Below are positions 43,790 to 53,409 of a stretch of DNA of 64,000 nt, one piece after another. The translations under genes and the position numbers were made by a program. The number at the start of each line of letters is the position of its first letter. Position 1 is the stretch's first letter. The DNA comes from Shewanella inventionis (GTDB lineage: Bacteria > Pseudomonadota > Gammaproteobacteria > Enterobacterales > Shewanellaceae), in NCBI RefSeq assembly GCF_014641855.1, contig NZ_BMII01000011.1:62001-126000 (forward strand), given 5' to 3'. The notes below the pieces were generated by a model, which saw nothing but the letters and a program-made list of their open reading frames with translations, did not search any database and had not been told where the DNA came from.

Positions 43790-44872
43790 TTATGCAAACT
43801 CAGCCAAAATCCAATCTAGCGGTGCCTGGTATTGCTCTGGCATCCAATCTTTAAGCTGTTTAATGCTGTCATCTAACATGGCTTTGTTGTGTACAGACAA
43901 GTTTAAGTGGCCCACTTTGCGGCCAACTCGCACTTCTTTGTTGTACCAAAATAGCTCTGCATTTGGCAGGCTTAACCAGCGGTCATCTTTGTCGACACCA
44001 ATTAAGTTAACCATTACACATTGAAAGTTCACCTGTGGTTGATGCATTGGCAAATTACACAATGCGCGTAAATGCAGTTCAAACTGATTGATATGACAGC
44101 CTGCCTGGGTCCAATGGCCTGAGTTATGCACTCTTGGCGCAAGCTCGTTAACCATTAAGTGCTCGCCAACTCTAAAGCATTCCATTGCCATCACACCCAC
44201 GTAATTAAGGCCATTCATCACCTTGCTTAACATGGTTTCAGCTTCAGCTTGCAGGGGTGCTAAACGGCTCAGTGGCGCAATTGATGCCATTAAAATGCCA
44301 TCTTGATGCAGGTTAAGTGTTAGCGGATAAAACAAGCAGCGTCCATCCTGGGTGCGTACGCCCACTAACGATACTTCTTCATCAAAGTTAATCGCTTGCT
44401 CGGCAATGGCTTCATTGCGCCAATCATCAGGAATCGTGGTTGCTTCAGCCTGTTTTAACCAGTGTTGACCTTTGCCGTCATAACCGCCAGTGCGGCGCTT
44501 TAACAATACTCGGTCACCATAAGCACTGTGTAGTGCGTCGGTACGGGTATTGTCATCGACAAGTTGCCACGGCGAAGTGGCTACCGACAATTCATCTAAC
44601 AGACTTTTTTGAGTAAAACGGTCGGCTAAACGGCCAAACACAGGGCCGTTAATAAAATGTGGGTGCTGGCTTAATTGCAAACTGAGTTGCGATTCTGGCC
44701 ACTGTTCACGTTCAGCGGTGATGATGTCGTCTGCCAGTAACGGCAATTGCGCATCAGTTGGGGTCATAATATCAACCGGACGTACATTAATGCCCAATGG
44801 CTGACCTGCATGGCTGAGCATGGCACCTAATTGACCATCACCCAATACCCAAAGATTTTTTGGCAAAGTCAT
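43790..44872 (-). CDS. purK: N5-carboxyaminoimidazole ribonucleotide synthase PurK
   Basis: Purine biosynthesis: AIR plus bicarbonate and ATP gives N5-CAIR. The 360-residue product is an ATP-grasp enzyme with WVLGDGQLGAML at the N-terminus, LLKRRTGGYDGKGQ, VGVMAMECFRVGEHLMVNELAPRVHNSGHWT and the C-terminal GRKVGHLNL. Its ATG overlaps the purE stop by one base (TAATG), so translation is coupled. Confidence 0.96.
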   Translation of the reverse strand: MTLPKNLWVLGDGQLGAMLSHAGQPLGINVRPVDIMTPTDAQLPLLADDIITAEREQWPESQLSLQLSQHPHFINGPVFGRLADRFTQKSLLDELSVATSPWQLVDDNTRTDALHSAYGDRVLLKRRTGGYDGKGQHWLKQAEATTIPDDWRNEAIAEQAINFDEEVSLVGVRTQDGRCLFYPLTLNLHQDGILMASIAPLSRLAPLQAEAETMLSKVMNGLNYVGVMAMECFRVGEHLMVNELAPRVHNSGHWTQAGCHINQFELHLRALCNLPMHQPQVNFQCVMVNLIGVDKDDRWLSLPNAELFWYNKEVRVGRKVGHLNLSVHNKAMLDDSIKQLKDWMPEQYQAPLDWILAEFA

Positions 44873-45363
44873 TAGTCTTCTCTCGGATCGGGATTATCAA
44901 GAATAGCGCGAGTTTGCTCATCACGAAATGCGTCTAAACGTGCGGCTAAATCAGCGTCGGTGACCGCCAAAATTTGGCTCGCCAATAAGCCAGCATTAAA
45001 TGCGCCTGCCGTACCAATGGCTAAAGTGCCCACAGCAATACCTTTAGGCATTTGTACTATTGATAATAGGCTGTCCATGCCAGATAACGCCTTGCTTTGT
45101 ACTGGCACACCGAGCACTGGCAAACGCGTTTTAGAGGCGATCATGCCGGGTAAGTGGGCTGCGCCGCCTGCGCCACCAATAATGACTTTATAGCCTTTAT
45201 CTGCAGCAGAACTTGCAAATTCCATTAGCTTGTCTGGCGTTCGGTGAGCTGAAACAACTTCAACATGATAAGGCACTTGTAGCTTATCCATTATTTCTGC
45301 GGCGGCTTCCATTGTCGGCCAATCACTTTTCGAACCCATCACAACAGCAACTAGGGCTTGCAT
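44872..45363 (-). CDS. purE: N5-carboxyaminoimidazole ribonucleotide mutase PurE
   Basis: Converts N5-CAIR to CAIR. The 163-residue product has the class I PurE signatures [47 protein letters not shown] and [22 protein letters not shown]. Upstream gene of purEK. I did not find a clear PurR box in the 288-bp region before it, which it shares with the divergent vWA gene. Confidence 0.97.
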   Translation of the reverse strand: MQALVAVVMGSKSDWPTMEAAAEIMDKLQVPYHVEVVSAHRTPDKLMEFASSAADKGYKVIIGGAGGAAHLPGMIASKTRLPVLGVPVQSKALSGMDSLLSIVQMPKGIAVGTLAIGTAGAFNAGLLASQILAVTDADLAARLDAFRDEQTRAILDNPDPRED

Positions 45364-45651
45364 GTTAACTCCTTAACGTACTTATTCTATTGGTATATTT
45401 TGTTAATGTACTGCGAAAAGAACTCGAGTCATTAACCTCAATATTAAGGCGGTAAAAAAGGGGCTAGATAATAGCATAACCCACGCGCAATTGGCTTTAG
45501 TTCAGTGTTTCATGAGGCTAACACTCAGTTTCTAAAAACGAAAACTCTTTTGTTGTATTCATAAATGGCAAAAAAATACCATGTAAATAACCCTTTTTAT
45601 ATTTGGGCTCGTTAATAGCGATATAACACATCCATTAAAAAGGGCACAAAC

Positions 45652-47487
45652 ATGAAGGATTATCAGCAAGCATTTAACTATCGTCTATTGGCGTTAACCC
45701 TCTGCGGTATTATGGTCGGCGGCTGCGCACAAGAGTCAAATGATGAACCTGAGCAAGTAAAAAACCACGCACAACCCATGATAACCGAACGCTTAGCAGA
45801 GCAAAAAAGTACTTCAAAAGGTCAACAATTGGGTCAAAGCCAACGGGCTGTGAGCGACAATCAACTAAGCCCACAAACGGCAGAAATCGCTGCTATACCA
45901 GTAAATCGTGCAGTAAAACCGTATCAATATCCAAGCCAGGCCAAATTAATGCAAAGTGCAATGGCTTATGCACAGGTATCGGCCGATGTTAATTCAGCAC
46001 AGGTAAATCAAGATAAATTTGCTACTGTGGTGCAAAACGGCAATATGGTTGCCGCTGAAACACCGGTATCAACCTTTTCTATTGATGTTGATACCGGCAG
46101 TTACAGCACCACCCGCAGATTAATTAATCAAGGCCAATTACCTGCTAAAAATAGTGTGCGAGTGGAAGAGCTGATTAACTACTTTAGCTACGATTACCCC
46201 GCGCCAAGTGATGTCGACGTGCCCTTTAATGTCACCACTGAATTGGCGCCATCGCCTTATAACCAAGACACGCAGCTATTACGCATTGGCATAAAAGGCT
46301 TTGACATAGCCAAAGACCAACTTGGTGCCAGCAACCTGGTGTTATTGTTAGATGTGTCGGGATCAATGTCGTCAAACGATAAATTACCTTTGCTAAAGCA
46401 GGCGCTATTGATGCTTAGTCAGCAATTGTCGGCGCAAGATAAAGTCTCGATTGTGGTTTACGCTGGTGCCAGTGGGTTGGTGCTTGATGGGGTGGCGGGC
46501 AATGACTTTGCTGCAATCAGCCACGCACTAGAACAGTTAAACGCGCAAGGCGGCACCAATGGTAGCCAGGGCATACAGTTGGCGTATCAAATAGCGCAAA
46601 AGCATTTTATTGAACATGGCATTAATCGGGTTATTTTAGCCACCGACGGCGACTTTAATTTGGGGATGACTGACCATCAACAGCTGGTGGATTATGTCGC
46701 CACGCACAGTCAAAAAGGAATAGGTTTGTCGACATTAGGTTTTGGCTTAGGCAACTATAATGACCATCTATTGGAACAGTTATCAAATAAAGCCAATGGT
46801 CAATATGCCTATATCGATACGTTAAATGAAGCGCGTAAAGTCTTAGTGGACCAACTTAGCGCAACATTGTTAACCATTGCCCATGATGTCAAAGTGCAAA
46901 TTGAATTTAATCCCGCCGTGGTATCTGAATACCGTTTAATTGGTTACGAAAACCGAATGCTCAATCGCAGCGATTTTAACAATGACGCCGTTGATGCGGG
47001 CGAGATTGGTGCCGGCCACAATGTCACTGCACTTTACGAGTTACGCTATAACGATAGCCAAAATAAGTTGATTGAACCGCTTAGATATCGCGCCTCAACA
47101 ACGCAGCACGATGACAAAGCAAGGTCCATTAGTGATGAAGTGGCTTTTTTAAAATTGCGCTATAAAGCCATTGGCGGTCAAGCCAGTCAATTATTAACTT
47201 ACCCGATTACTAAACAGCAGCAATTAAGCCATTTGCACCAAGCCAGTGATGACTTTCGTTTTGCCGCTGCAGTGGCGGGGTTTGGTCAATTACTCAACCA
47301 TAATCATTATGTTCACGATACTGATTATGCTAAGTTAATTACACTTGCCGAATCCGCAATGGGCCAAGACCGTTTTGGCTATCGTCATGAATTTGTACAA
47401 CTATTAAAAACTGCCAAGGTGTTGTCGATGCAGCCTATACAGGCGCGACCATCAAGCCAGATTGCTCAGCAGGTTAACCCACATTAA
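45652..47487 (+). CDS. von Willebrand factor A domain lipoprotein (YfbK-like)
   Basis: A 611-residue envelope protein with a lipoprotein signal ending VGGC. A Gln/Asn-rich linker is followed by the N-terminal segment STFSIDVDTGSYSTTRRLI and SVRVEELINYFSYDY, then a vWA domain with the metal-site motif LLLDVSGSMS and ILATDGDFNLG, and a C-terminal DUF3520-like part. This is the architecture of E. coli YfbK. It is followed 7 nt later by a sigma factor gene and then a putative anti-sigma gene, so it is probably part of an envelope signalling unit. Confidence 0.85.
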   Translation: MKDYQQAFNYRLLALTLCGIMVGGCAQESNDEPEQVKNHAQPMITERLAEQKSTSKGQQLGQSQRAVSDNQLSPQTAEIAAIPVNRAVKPYQYPSQAKLMQSAMAYAQVSADVNSAQVNQDKFATVVQNGNMVAAETPVSTFSIDVDTGSYSTTRRLINQGQLPAKNSVRVEELINYFSYDYPAPSDVDVPFNVTTELAPSPYNQDTQLLRIGIKGFDIAKDQLGASNLVLLLDVSGSMSSNDKLPLLKQALLMLSQQLSAQDKVSIVVYAGASGLVLDGVAGNDFAAISHALEQLNAQGGTNGSQGIQLAYQIAQKHFIEHGINRVILATDGDFNLGMTDHQQLVDYVATHSQKGIGLSTLGFGLGNYNDHLLEQLSNKANGQYAYIDTLNEARKVLVDQLSATLLTIAHDVKVQIEFNPAVVSEYRLIGYENRMLNRSDFNNDAVDAGEIGAGHNVTALYELRYNDSQNKLIEPLRYRASTTQHDDKARSISDEVAFLKLRYKAIGGQASQLLTYPITKQQQLSHLHQASDDFRFAAAVAGFGQLLNHNHYVHDTDYAKLITLAESAMGQDRFGYRHEFVQLLKTAKVLSMQPIQARPSSQIAQQVNPH

Positions 47488-47494
47488 GGATAAA

Positions 47495-48124
47495 ATGGTG
47501 TCAACACTCACACAGCAAAAGGATGCACAACCAAAGGATGACAATTTAGTGCCACAAGTCGGCAGTGACGAGCAGCTCATGCTCAACTATCAAGCCGGCG
47601 ACATTACGGCATTTGAAGCGTTATATCGTAAACATAAAGGCCCTTTGTACCGTTATTTTGTCCGCCAAATACATGACAAGCAACTGGCAGAAGACCTATA
47701 TCAAGATACCTGGAGTAAGGTGATTAATGCGGCTGCTCAATATCAGGTAAAGGCTAAATTTACCACTTGGCTGTATAAAATTGCTCATAACTTGCTAATT
47801 GATCATGTGCGAGTGGTTAAGCCACTCGATAACATCAACCCACTGGCCGATGAGCAGCAAATGGATAGCCTTGAAGCTGATAACCTCAAGGCGCCAGAGC
47901 CACAATTACAGCAACAGCAACAGCTTAATATGATGAAGTCTTGCATTGCCGATTTGCCAGCGGTGCAAAAAGAAGCATTTTTACTCAATATTGAAATGAG
48001 CATGTCGGCTGCAATGATAAGCGATATTGCCAATGTGACCTTAGAAGCAACCAAAAGTCGCATTCGTTATGCTTATCAGAGTATTAAGCAATGCATTGCC
48101 AATAAATTGCAGGAGACAAGCTAA
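47495..48124 (+). CDS. ECF-type RNA polymerase sigma factor
   Basis: A 209-residue sigma-70 family protein with region 2 (FEALYRKHKGPLYRYFVRQ, AEDLYQDTWSKVI, FTTWLYKIAHNLLIDHVR, about residues 45-115) and a region 4 helix-turn-helix (LPAVQKEAFLLNIEMSMS, ISDIANVTLEATKSRIRYAYQ). No regions 1 or 3, as in ECF factors. The ATG at 47495 with AAGGA upstream is preferred; the frame opens 33 nt earlier inside the vWA gene. The stop overlaps the next ATG (TAATG). Confidence 0.88.
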   Translation: MVSTLTQQKDAQPKDDNLVPQVGSDEQLMLNYQAGDITAFEALYRKHKGPLYRYFVRQIHDKQLAEDLYQDTWSKVINAAAQYQVKAKFTTWLYKIAHNLLIDHVRVVKPLDNINPLADEQQMDSLEADNLKAPEPQLQQQQQLNMMKSCIADLPAVQKEAFLLNIEMSMSAAMISDIANVTLEATKSRIRYAYQSIKQCIANKLQETS

Positions 48125-48981
48125 TGGCTCAGCAACAAGATGATGCAGAGTTCACTGCACTACAAACTGAAATCAAACAAACTTATCACCAGCAAACGCT
48201 AGAACAGCCATCAGCAGAATTAGACGAGGCTATTTTGGCAAAAGCAAAGTCTGCCCGCCATGCTGTGGCTAAAAACAATAAAGGCGAGCCTGCTATGTGG
48301 CGTCGCAATGCCTGGTTATTTTCAACTGCGGCATCAGTCGTGTTAGTGGCTGGTTTGTTTATTTTAAGCCCGAGTTTACAGCAGCAAGCTGGGATCAACC
48401 TTGAAAAAGGATTGCCTAAACAGCAGATGGACGTTCAATCGCTTGACTCTGAAACTGTGATGCCACTATCTACAAGTGACATGTCGGCAGATGTTGCTGA
48501 GGCACAATTGAATGAAACACAAGGCATGTCTATATCAGCCGACAGCTTAAAGCCTGAACAGGCTATGGCGGCGCCTGCAAGTGTTGAAGCCTTAACCGAT
48601 AGCTCACTTGGCGACAAAATACCGATTCAGAACCGCTCTCAACAAGCGTTAGCAGAATCACAACAGCAAGCCCAAGCGATTAAAAAGGTTGCCGACGCTG
48701 AAGCGGCGCAGCGAAAGGCCGCAGCTTTGCCGATACGCCAGCAAGAAAAAGAGCTTAAACTGATGAAGCAACAACTCGAAAATCCCTCAAAAGGTACTAT
48801 AGAGCTTGATACCGCAGAAGCCGCTTTTGCGCGATTACAGGCGTTAATCGCAGACAATAAAATCAAGCAGGCTGAAGGTTATATGATCACCATGGAGCAA
48901 CGCTTTCCTGAGCTTTTGAGCCCAGCGCATCCGCTTTATGAGCAATATCAAAAAATTAAAGTGCAGCTCACCTCGCAGTAA
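48124..48981 (+). CDS. Putative membrane-anchored anti-sigma factor
   Basis: A 285-residue protein with a cytoplasmic N-terminal part (about residues 1-60, with LDEAILAKAKSARHA), one membrane segment (about 63-82, WLFSTAASVVLVAGLFIL) and a Gln/Ala-rich, probably coiled periplasmic part. The C-terminus (about 230-285) contains AEAAFARLQALIADNKIKQAEGYMITM. Position, one-base overlap with the sigma gene and topology argue for an anti-sigma role; no zinc-type HxxxCxxC motif is seen, so this is inference. Confidence 0.65.
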   Translation: MAQQQDDAEFTALQTEIKQTYHQQTLEQPSAELDEAILAKAKSARHAVAKNNKGEPAMWRRNAWLFSTAASVVLVAGLFILSPSLQQQAGINLEKGLPKQQMDVQSLDSETVMPLSTSDMSADVAEAQLNETQGMSISADSLKPEQAMAAPASVEALTDSSLGDKIPIQNRSQQALAESQQQAQAIKKVADAEAAQRKAAALPIRQQEKELKLMKQQLENPSKGTIELDTAEAAFARLQALIADNKIKQAEGYMITMEQRFPELLSPAHPLYEQYQKIKVQLTSQ

Positions 48982-48990
48982 TTCTCTCCC

Positions 48991-49022
48991 AACGGCTAAG
49001 CGCATAATGCTTAGCCGTTTTT
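48991..49022 (+). terminator. Terminator of the vWA-sigma-anti-sigma unit
   Basis: AACGGCTAAGC and GCTTAGCCGTT form an 11-bp stem followed by a T run, 9 nt after the stop codon. Confidence 0.9.
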
Positions 49023-49115
49023 CGTTACACTTTTACGCTGCAAAAAATGACATAACTCTGATAACGTGAACAAACAATGATAAGGCCTTAGATTTAAACA
49101 AAGGAAATACCTCAC

Positions 49116-52100
49116 ATGAAACTTCGCCGCTCAGTAACGCATTGCATGTTAGCTTTAGGCACCTTAGCCTGTTCATCAATGATCTTCGCCCACGCCTCAA
49201 ATCAAGGCTATTACCGCGCGCCTGCACTGCATGACCAAACGCTAGTCTTTACTGCAGAAGGCGACTTGTGGACAACAACGCTTAATCAAACCAAAGCTAG
49301 CCGTTTAACTAGCCTCACCGCTGAAGAGCTCGATGCCACAATTTCTAAAGACGGCAAGTGGGTGGCATATACCGCCAATTATGAAGGCGCAAACGAAGTG
49401 TATGTGATGCCGATTGCGGGCGGTGTGGCCAAGCGAGTCAGTTTTGAAAATAGCCGAGTGCGCCTGCAAGGTTGGACCGCTGCAGGTGACGTTTTATATT
49501 CAACCGACAATGCTTTTGGTCCTGCTAACTTTTGGGTGCTCAAAACCGTTAACCCGCAAACATTAGCCGTTACTGATCTGCCATTAGCCGACGCCGTTGA
49601 AGGCGTCATCGATGATAAAGGCGAGTATGTGTACTTTACTCAATTTGGCCTGCAAGTGAGTGGCGACAACGCCAAAGTGTATCGTGGCGGCGCCAAAGGT
49701 GAAATTTGGCGTTATAAACTTGGCAGCAAGCAAGAAGCAGAGCAATTAACCACAGCTCATGAAGGCTCTGTAAAACAGCCGATGCTATGGCAACAACGAG
49801 TGTATTTTGTCAGCGATCAATCCGGTAACGACAACATTTGGTCAATGAGCCTTGAGGGCAAAGATGTTAAACAGCATACCCAATACACCCAATGGCAGGT
49901 GCGCGATGCCCAGCTAGACAATGGCCGCATTGTATTTCAACAAGGCGCCGACATTAAGTTACTCAATTTAGCCGACATGGCCGAAACTACCCTAGATATT
50001 GAGCTCACCAGTGACTTTGCTCACCGCCGTGAGCAATGGGTTAATGACCCAATGGAATATGCCACCTCGACGGTGTTTGCTCATCAAGGTGACAATGTGG
50101 TGATTACTGCTCGCAGCCATGTGGCCATTGCCAGTAACGATGGTCGTCGCCTGGTACAAATAGACTCTCCAGCCAACAGTAGACTTCGTGATGCTCTATT
50201 AAGTGACGACGGCAAATGGGTTTATGCCATTAGTGATGCCTCTGGCGAACAAGAAATTTGGCAATACCCAGCAGACGGCTCAGCAGGGGCTAAACAACTA
50301 ACCAAAGATGGTAGCACCTTACGTACCAGCTTATCGTTATCACCCAATGGCCGCTATTTAGTGCACGACGACTATATGGGCAATGTATGGTTACTGGATT
50401 TAACTCGCAGCAACAACCAAAAAATTATCGAAAATGGTGAGGGGTTAGGCCCTTATCAAGACATTAAATGGTCTGCCGACAGCCAATTTTTAGCGTTAAC
50501 CAAATCTGAAATCGGCAAACAACGCCCTCAAATTGTGTTGTATTCCATTAATGAGTCTAAAGCGCAAACCTTAACCACAGACAAATACGAGTCGTTTTCA
50601 CCCAGCTTTAGTCATGACGGTAAATGGCTTTATTTCTTGTCTAACCGCGAGTTTAAAGCCAATCCAGGTTCGCCTTGGGGCGATAGAAATATGGGGCCTA
50701 TTTTTGACAAGCGCACCCAAGTATTTGCCATCGCGCTAGAGGCTAAAGCGGCGTTTCCATTTGCCAAACCAACAGAGCTAACGGTGAATAAAGGCGTTAA
50801 AAAAACAGAATCAAAAGATCACGATACTGCAATGAAAACCAAAGTGGAGTGGGACGGACTATCTCAACGCTTGTGGCAAGTTCCGGTTGATGCAGGCAAT
50901 TACACCAGTTTAACGGCCACCAAAGACAAGCTGTATTTACTGGATGGCAACCAAGATAAAAGCGAATTAAAGCTAATTAAGTTTGATGCACAACAACCCA
51001 AAGTAGACACATTTAGCGACGATGTTGGTCAATACGCATTAGCAAAAAATGGCAGCAAACTTATGCTGCGCAAAAAATCAGATCCTAAAAACATCATGAT
51101 TGTCGATGCCGGCGATAAACTGCCCAGTGATGTGTCAAACGCTAAAGTGAGCACAGATCAATGGCAGTTAAGCATTTCACCGCAACAAGAATGGCAACAG
51201 ATTTTTGAAGACGCCTGGTTAATGCACCGCGACTCATTTTTTGACCCTAAAATGCGTGGTGTTGATTGGCAAGCCGCCAAAGCAAAATACCAGCCATTGG
51301 TCGACAGGCTCACCGACCGCAATGAACTCAATGATATTTTTGTGCAAATGATGGGGGAGTTGAATTCACTGCACTCACAAGTGCGTGGTGGTGACATTGA
51401 CCAAGATAAAGATGCAGCGAAAGCCGCAGCGTTAGGCGCACGATTAACGCAAACGGATAAAGGCGTGGTGATAGGCCATATTTATCAAACAGATCCAGAG
51501 TTACCTTTGTCTGGCTCACCGCTAGCTCGCATCGACGTTGATGCAAAACAAGGCGATATAATTACTCATATTAACGGCAAAAAAGTGGCTAACATTGCTG
51601 ATGTGACACAATTACTGCGTAACCAAGGCAATAAACAAGTGTTAATTTCATTACAACGTGGCAAAAGCACGCACAACACAGTGGTGACGCCACACGACAC
51701 AGCAACAGATGCCAAGTTACGCTATCTTGACTGGGTTGAGCACAATGGCGCTAAAGTCGAAAAAGCATCAAACGGGAATATTGGTTATCTGCACTTGTAT
51801 GCCATGGGTGCTGGCGATATTGAAAGTTTTGCTCGAGAGTTTTATACCAATTACGACAAAGACGGGCTCATTATTGATGTTCGCCGTAATCGTGGTGGCA
51901 ACATTGACAGCTGGATTATTGAAAAGTTATTACGTCGTGCATGGGCATTTTGGCAGCCAACTCATGGCAGTACTCATGCCAATATGCAGCAAACGTTTAG
52001 AGGTCATTTAGTGGTGTTGGCCGATCAAATGACTTACTCAGACGGTGAAACCTTCTCTGCGGGTATTCGTGCGCTGAATATTGCGCCAATTATAGGTAAA

Positions 52101-52400
52101 CAAACAGCTGGTGCCGGTGTGTGGTTGTCGGGACGAAACGCTGTGACCGATAATGGTATGGCTCGAGTGGCTGAATACCCACAATATGCTATCGATGGAC
52201 GTTGGATTGTTGAAGGTCATGGTGTTGAACCAGACATTGAAGTGGATAACTTACCTTACGCGACCTTTAATGGTAACGATGCCCAGCTTGAGGCGGCAAT
52301 GAGTTATTTAAAAGATGAGCTGTTACAGCAACCTATCACACCTTTGCAAAGTTTACCTATGCCCAAAACAGGTAAAGCGGACGACATCCAAGCAAAGTAG
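49116..52400 (+). CDS. Tricorn-like periplasmic S41 peptidase
   Basis: A 1094-residue protein with a signal peptide (cleavage near MIFAHA, residue 26). The N-terminal half is a beta-propeller built of TolB/WD40-like blades (DGKWVAYTANYEGANEVYVM, SADSQFLALTKSE, SHDGKWLYFLSNREF). A tricorn core-like helical domain (FEDAWLMHRDSFFDPKMRGVDW) follows, then a PDZ domain (about 815-870, KQGDIITHINGKKV) and a C-terminal S41 protease domain (LIIDVRRNRGGNIDSW, TYSDGETFSAGIRAL with the expected nucleophile Ser, VEPDIEVDN). It resembles archaeal tricorn protease homologues found in marine gammaproteobacteria. Function is probably degradation of imported peptides in the periplasm. Its own terminator follows. 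Confidence 0.88.
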   Translation: MKLRRSVTHCMLALGTLACSSMIFAHASNQGYYRAPALHDQTLVFTAEGDLWTTTLNQTKASRLTSLTAEELDATISKDGKWVAYTANYEGANEVYVMPIAGGVAKRVSFENSRVRLQGWTAAGDVLYSTDNAFGPANFWVLKTVNPQTLAVTDLPLADAVEGVIDDKGEYVYFTQFGLQVSGDNAKVYRGGAKGEIWRYKLGSKQEAEQLTTAHEGSVKQPMLWQQRVYFVSDQSGNDNIWSMSLEGKDVKQHTQYTQWQVRDAQLDNGRIVFQQGADIKLLNLADMAETTLDIELTSDFAHRREQWVNDPMEYATSTVFAHQGDNVVITARSHVAIASNDGRRLVQIDSPANSRLRDALLSDDGKWVYAISDASGEQEIWQYPADGSAGAKQLTKDGSTLRTSLSLSPNGRYLVHDDYMGNVWLLDLTRSNNQKIIENGEGLGPYQDIKWSADSQFLALTKSEIGKQRPQIVLYSINESKAQTLTTDKYESFSPSFSHDGKWLYFLSNREFKANPGSPWGDRNMGPIFDKRTQVFAIALEAKAAFPFAKPTELTVNKGVKKTESKDHDTAMKTKVEWDGLSQRLWQVPVDAGNYTSLTATKDKLYLLDGNQDKSELKLIKFDAQQPKVDTFSDDVGQYALAKNGSKLMLRKKSDPKNIMIVDAGDKLPSDVSNAKVSTDQWQLSISPQQEWQQIFEDAWLMHRDSFFDPKMRGVDWQAAKAKYQPLVDRLTDRNELNDIFVQMMGELNSLHSQVRGGDIDQDKDAAKAAALGARLTQTDKGVVIGHIYQTDPELPLSGSPLARIDVDAKQGDIITHINGKKVANIADVTQLLRNQGNKQVLISLQRGKSTHNTVVTPHDTATDAKLRYLDWVEHNGAKVEKASNGNIGYLHLYAMGAGDIESFAREFYTNYDKDGLIIDVRRNRGGNIDSWIIEKLLRRAWAFWQPTHGSTHANMQQTFRGHLVVLADQMTYSDGETFSAGIRALNIAPIIGKQTAGAGVWLSGRNAVTDNGMARVAEYPQYAIDGRWIVEGHGVEPDIEVDNLPYATFNGNDAQLEAAMSYLKDELLQQPITPLQSLPMPKTGKADDIQAK

Positions 52401-52434
52401 TGTTGGAGTTCGCTCAAGGTTATTAGCTCAAGTC

Positions 52435-52478
52435 AAAAATGCCCCTGCCAAAACTGGTTTGTAGGGGCATTTTTATTA
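52435..52478. terminator. Terminator after the tricorn-like gene
   Basis: AAAAATGCCCCT and AGGGGCATTTTT form a perfect 12-bp stem with a 16-nt loop; the A and T runs allow use by the convergent osmC-like gene too. Confidence 0.85.
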
Positions 52479-52526
52479 ATAACACAGATGAGATTGGCGC
52501 TAAAACTAACGCTTCATCATAGGTTT

Positions 52527-52967
52527 TTAGCTTGTTTTAATTTCAACTTCACAGGCAATTGAGTTCGCAATAAAGCAGTTTGCGTGTGCTTTTTCGTGTA
52601 TTTTTTCTAATGTGTCTTGGTCGACTTCAACGCCTTCAGCAAAGGTGACAGTTGGCTCAAGTGTCATCTTCACTACCGCCACTTTACCCGCTTCATTTTT
52701 ACCTAAATCTGCTGTGGCATTGTCGACATAGCTGGCGACAGGCAGTCGTTTTAAATGGGCAATCGCTAAAAATGTCAGCATGTGGCAAGACGACAATGCC
52801 GCTAATAAGCTTTCTTCAGGATTCACTTTTTCAGCATTGCCTTTGTACTCAGGTGCTGATGATGCTTCGATAGTTTGCCCTGTACCAAATTTGACCTGAT
52901 GGTCACGATTAAACTCACCCTCTTCACTGGGTGAAGATTGCCAATTTACCGTCGTTTTAAACCCCAT
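52527..52967 (-). CDS. OsmC family peroxiredoxin-like protein
   Basis: A 146-residue cytosolic protein of the OsmC/Ohr superfamily, thiol-dependent hydroperoxide reductases. The two expected Cys residues are visible in LLAALSSCHMLTFLA and AHANCFIANSIACEV (a third Cys follows). Length is normal for YhfA/OsmC-like members. The physiological substrate is not known. It stands alone between convergent and divergent neighbours. Confidence 0.87.
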   Translation of the reverse strand: MGFKTTVNWQSSPSEEGEFNRDHQVKFGTGQTIEASSAPEYKGNAEKVNPEESLLAALSSCHMLTFLAIAHLKRLPVASYVDNATADLGKNEAGKVAVVKMTLEPTVTFAEGVEVDQDTLEKIHEKAHANCFIANSIACEVEIKTS

Positions 52968-53409
52968 TATGTACTCCTAAAACTAAATGAATATGGCGTA
53001 TAACCATGTCGTATCAATGAAATGCCCATAACGTATCTGGCTAAATAAAATTGAAACAACGTCATTGATTCAACACCAAGCGCAACAGAAAGTCCATGTA
53101 TTTGCTACAAATCATTAAACTTTACCCTCTCAGTATAATGAATGACATTTTTACAATGAGATTGCTGACACGGCTAATAATCTAAAAAAGTAAAAATTCG
53201 TATAAAATCAATGGTTAGCTTTGTTTTTGTGTGGGTATTGCAATTAAGTGCATGTTATCAATTTGTTATGAATACGTATGCATCGTGTTGTGTATTATTC
53301 AGGCAGATGATTAGTATATCCGAATAATAAATGTCCAATATTTAGCATCTTCAGCATGAATAAACTGAGTGTTGGATCACTAATAAACGAGATGGTGAGG
53401 GAATAACCA
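52968..53409. other. Divergent intergenic region, osmC-like / TonB receptor
   Basis: About 440 AT-rich bp with no gene. It should hold the osmC-like promoter and the receptor promoter; GGTGAGGGAATAACC precedes the receptor ATG. A short palindrome inside it is listed separately. Confidence 0.45.
53269..53282. promoter_or_regulatory. Candidate operator palindrome upstream of the TonB receptor
   Basis: TGAATACGTATGCA reads nearly the same on the other strand (TGCATACGTATTCA), with a central CG as in LacI-family operators. It lies 127 bp before the receptor ATG. Because the receptor is paired with a pullulanase, a maltose-type LacI regulator is a reasonable but untested candidate. Confidence 0.35.
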
